A stretch of 64,000 nucleotides of DNA from UBA5336 sp964412785 (GTDB lineage: Bacteria > Pseudomonadota > Alphaproteobacteria > Caulobacterales > Hyphomonadaceae): assembly GCA_964412785.1 (NCBI GenBank), contig CAYPQD010000005.1, forward strand, positions 23,293 to 87,292. The letters run 5' to 3'. The notes under the pieces are model-generated. The model had not been told where the DNA came from. It was given only the letters and a program-made list of their open reading frames with translations, and made no database searches. The position numbers and the translations under genes are program-made. Shown piece after piece: positions 43,901 to 52,305 of this stretch. Each line of letters opens with the position of its first letter. Within the stretch, counting starts at the first letter, position 1.

Positions 43901-46900
43901 AGGTGTCGGCAAACGGTGCCATGGCGCGCGCATGGACGACGAGATTCTGCTGCATCGGCGCGGCTGCCCCCTTCGGCAGGCGCGCGGCGGCGCGGCGGCA
44001 CTCCCCGGCCGGCCCGCCGATCATACAGTCGCTATCGGTATAAAGGACGGTGATCTCGACCCGGGAGAGGCCGGCCAGCGCCTCGCGCACCACCGCAAGT
44101 GGCGCGCGCACCCGCCAGTTGGTCCACGGCCCGGCATTGCGTTCGCCCCAGGCCGCCAGCGCCGTCTCGAAGGCGCCGCCGATATGGCGCTGATACATCT
44201 CAGCGTCCGCAATCTCGGCGAGCAGCGCGCCCGGATCGCGCCAGTAACCGAACGCAAACAGCGCGTTGGTCTCGCCCAGCGACAGGCCAAGCGCGGCATC
44301 GGGAAGGAGCCGCAGGTGATCGAGCACAAGTCGAGCATGGGCCTGGCTGAGCAGCGTCCCGGCAGCGAGCTGTTCTGCCTCGTCAAGGCGCGCACGATTG
44401 AGCAGCGGCGCGATCGCCTCGGCACCATCGAGCCCGGCCAGCGTGGCCGCCACTTCGGGAAATGCCAGGAGAAATCCACGGCCCATGCGCGGGTAGACGG
44501 CGGCCGAGCCGGTGAACATGACCGCGAGGTCGCCTTCTGCTGGCCCCTCGCCAAAGTGGACGCCCTCGCCTTCCGGCGCCGCACCCGCTGCCAGCGCCCG
44601 GGCGGCGGCCTCAATCCGCTCGGTGAGCGCGTCGGGCGTGCCGGCGAGAAGCGCAATGCGGCTGGCGCCCTCGCCGCCCGTCTGCCCAGACCGGAGGCGG
44701 CTGGCGAGGGCCGCACGGCTCTCTGCCGCAGCCCGGAACAGGCAGGGCGGCGGGCGCAGGGTCTCTCCCATGGGCCCCGGCGCTGCGGTGACGAGGCCGA
44801 TGCGGGCGCTGGCCGAAGCCGGACTGGCGGGCACCACCGACACCAGGTGTTGCGGCGTGCCGCCAAGGTGCGGCGCCGCACCGGTCTCGCCCAGCGCCTG
44901 CCCCCGCGCGGCAAGCAGTGCCCCGACGGCCAGCGCGAACAGTGGCCCGGCGACCGGCGCCTCGCCATAGGCCGCGCTGATGGCCGCCGGCAGGGCCGCG
45001 TCGCCGCCGCCGGGCCCGCCTTTCCAGTCCGGCGCGTCCAGCGTGGCGAGGATCGGGTCCCCCGCCGCCTCGGCATCGCGCCGGCGCTTGAGAACCAGCG
45101 CGGCGGCGAGGTCGCCCGCATCCTCGGCAAGGCCAAGCGCCGCCAGCGCGGCGGCCCGCACCGGTTCACCCGCGAAATCGGCGGCCGCGACGACCGCCAT
45201 GTCAAGCCGGCCAGCCCTCAGCGCCGACACAGCGACCTCCAGCGCCGCAGCGGAGGACGCTGCTTCCGCAGACAGGGCATAGGCCTGGCCTCGGAAGTCG
45301 CGCGCATGACTGACCCGGTTGGCCGTCATATTGGCCATGGCGCCGAGAACAGCGGCGGCGCTCGCCTCCGGCGAGACGGCGGCCTGCGCGGCGATGAGGG
45401 CGTCCGACCCTGACTGAAGGCCGGTCCGCGCGGCCAGCCGGGCTCGCAGCAGGAGCCGCGCGCAATCGGCCGCACACGCCATGGCGACGAACAGGCCGCT
45501 CGCCTCCGCCGCGGCGGGGTGCACCGCACCCAGCGCATCGCCAACCACACCGAGGACAGCGAATTGCTGCGGCTCGGCCTCTTCAAGGTCGTTGGGCGGC
45601 GTCCTGGCAGCCATCGGATCGGCACTCACCCAGCTTGCCGGGCCGGCGCGGACCAGAGGGGTGTTCATGAGCCTGCGAAGCACAGCCTCGCTCGCCTGGT
45701 CTGGGCCTGCCAGCGCTCCGGCGCCGACGACAACGATCTCATCGTCGAGCAGCTTGGGCGCGCAGAACGCAAGGGCCGGGCCCGGGCGCGGCGGGTCCTC
45801 AAGGATGAGATGCGCGTTATTGCCGCCAAAGCCGAAATTGCTGACGGCCGCCCGCCGGGGCCGCTCGCCGCGCGCCCAGGGCTCAGGGGCGGTAAGTGGC
45901 ATGAGCCTCGTGCCGGCGAAGGCCGGATGTGGCGCGCCATCGAGCGGCGTCGGCGGCAGCGTCTCATGGCGCAGCGCGGCGGTCAGCTTGAGGATGCTCG
46001 CCAGCCCCGCCGCCGTGATCAGGTGGCCGGTATTGGCCTTCAGCGAGCCGACCGGCAGGCGTCCCGCACCGGCAAAGGCGCGGGCAGCCGCCGCGATCTC
46101 CACACCGTCGCCGACCGGCGTGCCGGTGGCGTGGCATTCGAGGTAGTCGAGGCCGCCGGGGTCGAGCCCCGCCTCACTCCAGGCCCGGCCAATTGCTTCG
46201 CCCTGTCCCTCGCCAGAAGGCGCAAGCAGGCCCTTGCGCCGCCCGTCATTCGACAGCCCGATGCCGCGGATCAGCGCGTGCACGCGTTCGCCGGGGCCGA
46301 CATCGCCCAATCGTTTCAGCACCAGCGCGACCGCACCCTCGGACGGCACCAGCCCGTCGGCGCCGGCCACGAAGGGCCGCGAGCGTCCCGTTGGGCTGAG
46401 CGCCCTCAGTGCGTCGAAGCCGAGATGCAGGACGAGATTGTCCGCCGCATTGACCGCCGCAATGACGGCACAGTCCAGTGTGCCTGCCTGCAGGCGGCGG
46501 CAGGCGATCTCCAGCGCATACAGCGACGAGGCACACGCCGCATCGAGCGCGAAGGCCGGTCCCTCACCGCCAAGCGCTGCCGCGATCACCCGCGGCGGCA
46601 GGGCCGAGGTCAGCGCATGGGCAGGCGGCCGGACGCTCCTGCCACGGCTCCAGATGTCGGCGGCATAATCGCCATGGCCCCGGCTCGGATATGAGAGATT
46701 GGCGACGATCACGCCAAGCCGGTCCGGCCGGGGGCTTGGCGCACCGGCATCACGCCAGGCCTGCAGCGCTGCATGCAGCGGCCACTGGCAGACCGGGTCA
46801 AGCGTGGCCGCATCGATCCCATCCAGCCCGAGCGCTGGCGGATCGAACACCGCCGCGAAGCCGCGCACGAAGCCCGAAACATGCGAAAGCGCTGCCTCTT

Positions 46901-47048
46901 CTGCAGGCGTGACGCCAAAACGGCCCGGCTCTGGCCGCGAGATCACGACCTGCCTGCCGGCCACGACCTGCCACAGAGCCTCTGGCGTCAGCGCGTCCGG
47001 CAGGACGCAGCCCTCACCGACAATCGCGATTGGCTGGAAAGCGGTCAT
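40914..47048 (-). CDS. PUFA-synthase-like megasynthase: KS-CLF-AT-DH-DH
   Basis: 2044-residue multidomain enzyme. Residues 1-420 are a ketosynthase with Cys172 (DAACASS), His306 and His342. About 430-760 is a chain-length-factor-like domain whose active-site region (LSAEAASSAAALEV, about 592-605) lacks the Cys. About 840-1140 is an acyltransferase with Ser923 (GLSLGE). About 1300-2040 holds four FabA-like hot-dog folds, best seen as HFHNDPCMPGTLMAEA (His1564) and HFFQDPVQPGSLGLDA (His1942). It joins PfaC (KS-CLF-DH-DH) with a PfaB-like AT. The ATG overlaps the ketoreductase stop (ATGA). Product is unknown: a polyunsaturated or other special lipid. Confidence 0.9.
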   Translation of the reverse strand: MTAFQPIAIVGEGCVLPDALTPEALWQVVAGRQVVISRPEPGRFGVTPAEEAALSHVSGFVRGFAAVFDPPALGLDGIDAATLDPVCQWPLHAALQAWRDAGAPSPRPDRLGVIVANLSYPSRGHGDYAADIWSRGRSVRPPAHALTSALPPRVIAAALGGEGPAFALDAACASSLYALEIACRRLQAGTLDCAVIAAVNAADNLVLHLGFDALRALSPTGRSRPFVAGADGLVPSEGAVALVLKRLGDVGPGERVHALIRGIGLSNDGRRKGLLAPSGEGQGEAIGRAWSEAGLDPGGLDYLECHATGTPVGDGVEIAAAARAFAGAGRLPVGSLKANTGHLITAAGLASILKLTAALRHETLPPTPLDGAPHPAFAGTRLMPLTAPEPWARGERPRRAAVSNFGFGGNNAHLILEDPPRPGPALAFCAPKLLDDEIVVVGAGALAGPDQASEAVLRRLMNTPLVRAGPASWVSADPMAARTPPNDLEEAEPQQFAVLGVVGDALGAVHPAAAEASGLFVAMACAADCARLLLRARLAARTGLQSGSDALIAAQAAVSPEASAAAVLGAMANMTANRVSHARDFRGQAYALSAEAASSAAALEVAVSALRAGRLDMAVVAAADFAGEPVRAAALAALGLAEDAGDLAAALVLKRRRDAEAAGDPILATLDAPDWKGGPGGGDAALPAAISAAYGEAPVAGPLFALAVGALLAARGQALGETGAAPHLGGTPQHLVSVVPASPASASARIGLVTAAPGPMGETLRPPPCLFRAAAESRAALASRLRSGQTGGEGASRIALLAGTPDALTERIEAAARALAAGAAPEGEGVHFGEGPAEGDLAVMFTGSAAVYPRMGRGFLLAFPEVAATLAGLDGAEAIAPLLNRARLDEAEQLAAGTLLSQAHARLVLDHLRLLPDAALGLSLGETNALFAFGYWRDPGALLAEIADAEMYQRHIGGAFETALAAWGERNAGPWTNWRVRAPLAVVREALAGLSRVEITVLYTDSDCMIGGPAGECRRAAARLPKGAAAPMQQNLVVHARAMAPFADTWRLLHTRPVHEGRPVRLYANAINAAYRPDEASVADMLTRQAVQTVDFPETVRRAHADGVRTFVELGPRDTLSDSVRQVLAGKPHMAVAMDRIESSDLGQVAVVAATLFAEGRTVAIDWLAERLAAARRATPARQEGQRVRRPVPYRLPVVPDTVAPAGVLPAGGAAILPPAPALPPYRAGPAGTVLADDTVTAFPPPPPGWAASQQAGPPRSEACGTRALVRRRPTGPSRDRAAIEASARGAMSDFFGPDFAGQDAFVRQVRLPAPPLLLVDRITGIDARAGVEGRGVIWTETDLSGHPWVVHGDHVRPGPLIECGQADLTLIGWMGADLRNCSERVYRLLGCEITFHGGGLPGPGDTLAFQIEITGHATLAGVRMFFFQYDCRAGDRLVFSVRHGQAGFFTDDELAAGRGVVWEAASEPPPTARPAPFAPERASRKRAFSASEVAAFRRGDAHACFGEGFEACAAQTRPAHIPAGVLALFDDVPEFEPEGGPWGRGYMKARAGVPVDAWFYDGHFHNDPCMPGTLMAEAAVQALEFYAAAIGLTRERDSFVFEPVPGETAKFVCRGQVIPDRAHAVTYEVFVDEVVDGDTPVIHASLLARSDGRKVFHCPRFGLRLRRHWPAQRVSPSPLRIGPEGESRGDAAALLDCADGAPSSAFGPFYQRFDRAGQVPRLPQPPYHMISRLTEVSTRPGERVQGARLVAEYDVSPDDWYFADSASGAMPFSVLSEIALQPCGWLASHCGFAMDGGDRFRNLAGDGTVHVCVGPGAGTLRVETALTRFSRVGPMTIVDFDVAVRGAGEAPVLTLATQFGFFPAAALARQAGLPPDAGFAEAFAAPANRVEDWPRPDVMNRGRLAVIDTIDRFDPAGGAAGLGLVRGRQRVDPHAWYFRAHFFQDPVQPGSLGLDALYQLLAAAAQMKGLGERVREAPAPGQPVRWVYRGQVTPERREVTSVVEITDVQDEAEGWRVSGRGSLWSDGLRVYEIGPFSVRMGPA

Positions 47049-48415
47049 GAACCGGCCCACCCCTCACCCACGACCAGCACGTCCGGCCCCGCCGGTCCGC
47101 CGGTCAGGTAGTCTGCAAACACCGATGCTCCGGCCAGGCGCGGGATGAGGCCGATGCCGCGCGCCCGGAAATGCCGCGCCAGGGTCTCGTCTACCATGCC
47201 GCCATCCCAGGGACCCCAGCAGAAGGCGGCGACCCTGGCGCCCGGCGCGGCTGCGGCGATCGGGCCGGTCCAGGCATTCAGGCAGGCATTCGCCATGGCA
47301 TAGTCCGCCTGCCCCGGATTGCCATAGATCGCCGACGCGGATGAGAAAAGGCCGACATGGGTGAGCGCAGTGAGGTCGAGATGGGCGAGCAGGTGACCGA
47401 GCCCGTCCACCTTTGGGGCAAACACGCGGGCGACATCCTTTCCTGTCTTCAGCTCCGCCCGCCCGTCAGCAAGCACGCCTGCGCCGTGGACAAGGCCGGT
47501 GATCGTGCCATGCGCCGCCACAAGCGCCGCCAGCCCGGCGGCGACAGCGCCCGCGTCGGAGACATCGAGCATCACATAATGCGCCGCGGCGCCTGCCCGC
47601 GTGATGCGCCGGAGAGTCCCTCGAATCTCGGCGCCGGCGAGGGCCGAACGGGCGTGCCGGTCGAGTTCGGCAGGTTGGAGCGCCTCGCCCCGTGCGCGCG
47701 CCGCCATCGCAAGGGTGCCCCGCAGGGCCTTGAGATCTGCTGTCTCCGCAACCCCGTCAGGCCAGGGAGCCGCCGCCGAGCGTCCCGCCAGCAGGAAGGT
47801 GCCGCCCATCCGCTCCGCAAGGGCAACGGCGCAGTCGGCCGTGACCCCGCGCCCTCCGCCGGTGACCAGCCAGACAGGCCGTGCGGCCCGAGGCCCCGGC
47901 GCACCGGGTCTCACCCCCCTATCCAGTTCCAGTCGCCGGGCCGTGCCGTCTGCGGCGAGGTCGGCATCGCCCGGATCAACCCGCAGCGCTGCGGCGACAG
48001 GCCCCGCACACCGCTCCGGCCCGCCGTCGGGCAGCCGCCAGGCGGACACCCGCACCTCTGGCCATTCCAGCCTCAGGGTGCGCGCCAGTCCGACAAGCCC
48101 TGTCGGCGCCGCAGGCGGGCTCACCGGCACGGGCGGCTCCAGCAGCACAAGGTGGCGGCCGGCCGCCCTGAGACGCTGGCAGGCAGCGAGGACGCCGGCA
48201 TGCAGTTCAGCCGGCGCGCCTCCTGCGAGAGCCTCGGTGATCAGGACCACCGGCGCTTCCCCGTCCGCAGCCACCAGCCGCGCACCAAACGTCGCAAGGC
48301 CATTGGCGAGCGCGGCCGCAACCTCCCCCTCCCCCCCGGTGAACGCAAGCGCCAGCCCGTCAAGGCGCGCCGTCTGAGGCAGCAGAACGGCGTCCGAGAC
48401 GCGGCATCGCGCCAC
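47045..48415 (-). CDS. Ketoreductase domain protein of the Pfa locus
   Basis: 456 residues, a PKS-type KR with a degenerate N-terminal half and a C-terminal short-chain dehydrogenase fold. It has the NADPH loop VWLVTGGGRGVTADCA near residue 180, VHGAGVLADG, and the catalytic Ser/Tyr/Asn in GLFSSASAIYG and GQADYAMANACLNAW. In known PfaA proteins this domain follows the ACPs in the same chain. Here it has its own GTG, yet its frame stays open for 26 codons upstream to a slippery heptamer at the end of pfaA, so it may be made as a frameshift fusion. Confidence 0.88.
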   Translation of the reverse strand: MARCRVSDAVLLPQTARLDGLALAFTGGEGEVAAALANGLATFGARLVAADGEAPVVLITEALAGGAPAELHAGVLAACQRLRAAGRHLVLLEPPVPVSPPAAPTGLVGLARTLRLEWPEVRVSAWRLPDGGPERCAGPVAAALRVDPGDADLAADGTARRLELDRGVRPGAPGPRAARPVWLVTGGGRGVTADCAVALAERMGGTFLLAGRSAAAPWPDGVAETADLKALRGTLAMAARARGEALQPAELDRHARSALAGAEIRGTLRRITRAGAAAHYVMLDVSDAGAVAAGLAALVAAHGTITGLVHGAGVLADGRAELKTGKDVARVFAPKVDGLGHLLAHLDLTALTHVGLFSSASAIYGNPGQADYAMANACLNAWTGPIAAAAPGARVAAFCWGPWDGGMVDETLARHFRARGIGLIPRLAGASVFADYLTGGPAGPDVLVVGEGWAGS

Positions 48416-48452
48416 CGCCAGCGCGGGGGCGGCGGCACGGTCAGGCGGTGTC

Positions 48453-48499
48453 GGGGAACGGCGCGCCCGCGCGCTGTCGCCGTCCCCTATGCGAAAAAA
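48453..48499 (-). promoter_or_regulatory. Candidate programmed -1 frameshift signal, pfaA to ketoreductase
   Basis: On the minus strand the pfaA frame reads GAT TTT TTC GCA TAG. TTTTTTC (48499-48493) is an X XXY YYZ slippery heptamer in the right phase. The spacer GCATA (48492-48488) is five bases. Then GGGGACGGCG (48487-48478) pairs with CGCCGTTCCCC (48463-48453): ten base pairs with one bulged T and a 14-base loop. Slipping back one base avoids the TAG and enters the ketoreductase frame exactly. Confidence 0.55.
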
Positions 48500-51400
48500 T
48501 CCGCGATCGCCCGGATGGTGCGCAGCTCCGCCAGCGCCTCCGGTTCAACTTCGGGCAATGCCGGGTGCTGCTCGCGCAGGGCGGAGAGGATTTCCACCTG
48601 CTTGATCGAATCCACGCCAAGCTCGCCCTCCAGGTCCATGTCCGCATCCAGCATGTCTTCCGGATAGCCGGTCTTTTCTGCAATCAGTGCCCGGATCATG
48701 TCCGCAGTGATGACGCCATTGGGCGCCGCCGGTGCAGGAGCCGGCGCCGGGGCCCGTGCGCCATTGGGCGCTGCCGGTCCGAGGGCCGCGTCGATCATCG
48801 CCGCGATGGCTGAGATCGTGCGCAGGTCGGCAAGGCGCTCCGGGTCGATCTCCGGCAGCTCCGGCAGGCGCTCGCGCACGGCAGAGAGGATCTCCACCTG
48901 CTTGATCGAATCGACACCCAATTCGCCTTCCAGGTCCATGTCGTCGGCCAGCATGTCCTCAGGATAACCCGTCTTCTCAGCGATCAGACCGCGCACCAGG
49001 GCCGCGGCATCGGGCGGGGCTGCGTCTGAGACATCCGGTGTCAGGGGTGCCAGGTTGGGCGTGGCCGGCGCTGCGACGGGCTGGGGCGGTGCGAGCGGGG
49101 CGCCGGGGGCATGGCCATTGGTGCGCGGGGACACTGCCGGCGCCACCGCAAGCGGCGCGGCAGGGATTGGCGCCGGCTCTGGGGCAGGCGCCGCGGCACC
49201 GAGCAGTCGGCCAGCCGCGGCGAGAAAGGCCTGGTGCGCCGCCGAGGTCGCCGCGAGATACTCAGAATGGCGCTCGGACAGCTCGTGCAGCATCCGCTCC
49301 TCACGGCTCGCCGGGGTGGCGCCGGCCGGATGGCTCTGGGCGGCTGGAGCAGCGGGGTCGACGTGGTTGGTCATGGCGGTCGGTGTTTCCTCTGGGGCGC
49401 CCGGGCGATGAAGCGGGCTGGTGCGAGACGGGTTGGGCCGTGCCCGCCCGGCCGCGCCAGCTTTCGGCGGATAGGGCTTGGCGAGATTGGTGCCGGTGAT
49501 CATCACCGCATGCGGTGACGGCGCCGGCGGAGGCGGTTCGGCCGGGGCATCACGGAACAGCGCGGCGAGGTCGAGGGGCCGGCCGGCCACCGAGAGTGCG
49601 CCGAGGGCAGACAGGAACTGGGTCACCCCGTCGACGCGCTTGTGGTCGAGCGCGATGACGCGATGCGGCCGCGCGGCGAGACAGTGGCTGACGAGCCCGC
49701 TGACCACCGCGCCCGGGCCAACTTCAATGAACACGCGCGCGCCGGCAGTGTACATGGCCTCCACCTGCTCGCGGAACCGGACGGGCCGGGCGATCTGGCT
49801 GGCGATCGCGTCCGGCAGGCTGGCCGGGTCGGCAGGGTGCGGCGCCGCGGTCGCATTGGCGTAGACGGGACAGAGGGGTGGGGCGAGGCCCGCGCCGGCG
49901 ACGACGGTGCGGAAGGGTTCCACCGCTGCGCTGACGATCGGGGAGTGGAAGGCCGTGGCCACCGGCAGGCGCCGCGCCTTCAGCCCGGCCCGCTCACAGG
50001 CCTCAAGGCCGGCCTCGATGGCGCAGACCGGCCCCGACAGCACGACCTGGTCGGGCGCATTGTCATTGGCCAGGCCAAGCTCGGGGCCGACGGCATCGAG
50101 CACGGGCTGGACCGCGGCGCGCCCGGCCTGCACCGCGATCATGGCGCCCGCGCTCACGCGCGCCGCCTCGCTCATCAGCCGGCCCCGCGCCTCGGCCAGC
50201 GTCAGCGTCGTCGCCGCGTCGATCACACCGGCGGCATGCAGCGCAACGATCTCGCCAAAGCTGTGGCCGCCGGTCATGTCGGGACTGACGCCGAGGTCGC
50301 GCAGGAGGGCGAGCTGGGCCAGTGCGACAGCGGCAATCGCTGGCTGGGCATGGGCCATCTCGGTCAGGCGTTCGGCCTGCGCGGCGGCCTCCACCTGGTC
50401 GAACGCGGCCGGCGGAAAGGACAGCCGGTGCAGGGCGAGCGGGCCGGCCTCGGGATGGGCGGCGGCGCAGTCCCACACTGCCCGCGCGGCAGGAAAGGCC
50501 ATGGCAAGGCCGGCGCCCATGCCGACATACTGGCTGCCCTGCCCGGAAAACAGGAAGGCGACCCGGCCGGTTTCCGGCGCGCCGATCGCGGCATGGACAC
50601 CGGCCTTGAGAGGCTGCTGGCCGAGCCGGCCGAGGCGGACGGTTTCAGCGAGGGCGCTCGCCCTTGCGGCGAGGTCTTGCCCATCCCGGGCGACAATTGC
50701 CGCGCGCGCCCCGGCCGAGGCGTCGAATGCGGCCTGGCTCTCGCCAGCCCGTGCGGCAAAGCCTCCCGGCCCAGCCGCCTCGTCCGCCAGCCGGGTGAGC
50801 GCCACATCAAGCCCGGCCGCGTCGCCGGCGCTGGCGAGGAAGAGCTCGGAGGGCAGCGCCCGCCAGGGCCGGACGGCCTGCGGCCCGTGATACGCCTCCA
50901 GCGTCACATGGAAATTGCTGCCGCCGAAGCCGAAGGAACTGACCGAGGCGCGGCGCGGGCGGCCCGGCGGGCTGACCCAGGGGCGCGGCTCGGTGTTGAG
51001 GTAGAAGGCGGCACTGTCGCGCACCGCAGCGGCCGGCTCGTCGACCTTCAGTGTCGGCGGCAGCACCTTGCGCGACAGGGCCTGGACGACCTTGATCAGG
51101 CTGGCGGCGCCGGCGGCTGCCTTGGTATGGCCGATCTGCGACTTGACCGACCCCAGCGCGCACCACGGCCCATCTCCCTCGCCGGCGCCGAAGACCCGGT
51201 GCAGCCCGTCAAGCTCGGCCTTGTCGCCGGCCTTCGTGCCGGTACCATGCGCTTCGATCAGGTCCACCGTCTCCGGGCCATAGCCGGCCTGCGCATAGGC
51301 CCGCCGCAGCGCCGTGGCCTGGCCCTCCGGCAGCGGGCTGTAGATCGCCGTGCCACGCCCGTCCGACGCCCCGCCGAGGCCGCGGATCACGGCATGGATG

Positions 51401-52302
51401 GTGTTGCCGTCACGCTCCGCATCGCTCAGCCGGCGCAGCGCCAGCATGCCGACCCCCTCGCCCAGCAGCGTACCGTCGGCCAAGGCCGAGAACGGCCGGC
51501 AGTCCCCGGTCGGAGACAGGGCCGGCGTCTTGGAAAAGCACATATACATGAGGATGTCATTGAGGGCGTCGACCCCGCCGGTAAGCACGGTGTCGCTGTC
51601 GCCGGCGCGCAGCTCATGCAGGGCGATCTGCAGGGCCGACAGGCTGGAAGCGCAGGCCGCATCGGTGACATAGTTGGAACCGCCGAGGTCGAGCCGGTTG
51701 GCGATCCGTCCCGCCACCACATTGCCGAGCAGACCGGGAAAGGTTGCCTCCTGCCAGCCTGCATAGTGCGCCTCGATCCGACGGGCGATGTCCTCGACCT
51801 CTGCCTCGCCAAGCCCGGCCTCGCGCAGGGCATTGACCCAGGCGGGCCGCTGCAGCCGTCCGGCCATGTGCGCGGTCAGTTCGGTCGCCGAAGCGACGCC
51901 GAGGATGACACTGGTACGCTGGCGGTCGATGCGACCATCGCTGTCGCGCTCGATATCGGCGAGCGTCCGGCTGGCGGCGACGAGGGCAAGCAATTGGGCG
52001 CTGTCGGTCGCCTCCAGCACCTTCGGCGGCAGGCCGAAGGCAACCGGGTCGAAGGCGACCGGGCTGAGAAAGCCGCCGCGCCGGCCATAGGTGCGGTCCG
52101 GCGTGCGCGGGTCCGGGTCGTAATAATCCTCCACCAGCCAGTGCGAGGCCGGCACGTCGCCGATCAGGTCCCGCCCTTCGAACAGGTCGCGCCAGAACCC
52201 GGTCGTGTCGCCGCGACCCGGGAAGATGGCGCCAAGCCCGACCACGGCAATCGGGTCAGCGCCCCTGTCGGGCGCGGGCGCTGGGGCAGGCGCGTCGGTC
52301 AT
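48487..52302 (-). CDS. pfaA: PfaA-like synthase: KS-AT-ACP-ACP
   Basis: 1271-residue type I synthase subunit. Residues 1-470: ketosynthase with Cys217 (DAACASS), His352 and His392. About 580-900: acyltransferase with Ser681 (GHSFGE) and AFHSP. About 930-1095: proline/alanine linker containing NLAKPYPPK. ACPs are at about 1098-1172 and 1198-1271, with phosphopantetheine sites Ser1132 and Ser1232 (GVDSIKQVEIL). The protein stops immediately after the second ACP, where homologues continue into a ketoreductase; see the frameshift signal at 48453-48499. Starts three bases after pfaD. Confidence 0.92.
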   Translation of the reverse strand: MTDAPAPAPAPDRGADPIAVVGLGAIFPGRGDTTGFWRDLFEGRDLIGDVPASHWLVEDYYDPDPRTPDRTYGRRGGFLSPVAFDPVAFGLPPKVLEATDSAQLLALVAASRTLADIERDSDGRIDRQRTSVILGVASATELTAHMAGRLQRPAWVNALREAGLGEAEVEDIARRIEAHYAGWQEATFPGLLGNVVAGRIANRLDLGGSNYVTDAACASSLSALQIALHELRAGDSDTVLTGGVDALNDILMYMCFSKTPALSPTGDCRPFSALADGTLLGEGVGMLALRRLSDAERDGNTIHAVIRGLGGASDGRGTAIYSPLPEGQATALRRAYAQAGYGPETVDLIEAHGTGTKAGDKAELDGLHRVFGAGEGDGPWCALGSVKSQIGHTKAAAGAASLIKVVQALSRKVLPPTLKVDEPAAAVRDSAAFYLNTEPRPWVSPPGRPRRASVSSFGFGGSNFHVTLEAYHGPQAVRPWRALPSELFLASAGDAAGLDVALTRLADEAAGPGGFAARAGESQAAFDASAGARAAIVARDGQDLAARASALAETVRLGRLGQQPLKAGVHAAIGAPETGRVAFLFSGQGSQYVGMGAGLAMAFPAARAVWDCAAAHPEAGPLALHRLSFPPAAFDQVEAAAQAERLTEMAHAQPAIAAVALAQLALLRDLGVSPDMTGGHSFGEIVALHAAGVIDAATTLTLAEARGRLMSEAARVSAGAMIAVQAGRAAVQPVLDAVGPELGLANDNAPDQVVLSGPVCAIEAGLEACERAGLKARRLPVATAFHSPIVSAAVEPFRTVVAGAGLAPPLCPVYANATAAPHPADPASLPDAIASQIARPVRFREQVEAMYTAGARVFIEVGPGAVVSGLVSHCLAARPHRVIALDHKRVDGVTQFLSALGALSVAGRPLDLAALFRDAPAEPPPPAPSPHAVMITGTNLAKPYPPKAGAAGRARPNPSRTSPLHRPGAPEETPTAMTNHVDPAAPAAQSHPAGATPASREERMLHELSERHSEYLAATSAAHQAFLAAAGRLLGAAAPAPEPAPIPAAPLAVAPAVSPRTNGHAPGAPLAPPQPVAAPATPNLAPLTPDVSDAAPPDAAALVRGLIAEKTGYPEDMLADDMDLEGELGVDSIKQVEILSAVRERLPELPEIDPERLADLRTISAIAAMIDAALGPAAPNGARAPAPAPAPAAPNGVITADMIRALIAEKTGYPEDMLDADMDLEGELGVDSIKQVEILSALREQHPALPEVEPEALAELRTIRAIADFFA
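48490..49011 (-). repeat. Tandem ACP repeat inside pfaA
   Basis: Two copies of an ACP module lie exactly 100 codons apart (about 49011-48778 and 48711-48490). Both encode LIAEKTGYPEDML followed by DMDLEGELGVDSIKQVEILSA. The linker between them is alanine/proline-rich. In PUFA synthases the number of tandem ACPs influences yield; two is at the low end. Confidence 0.85.
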
Positions 52303-52305
52303 GGC

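Noticed and set aside
40566..45413. Long plus-strand frames (892 and 708 codons) opposite the megasynthase
   Set aside because: Compositional shadows of the KS-CLF-AT-DH gene, with no motifs and no ribosome sites.
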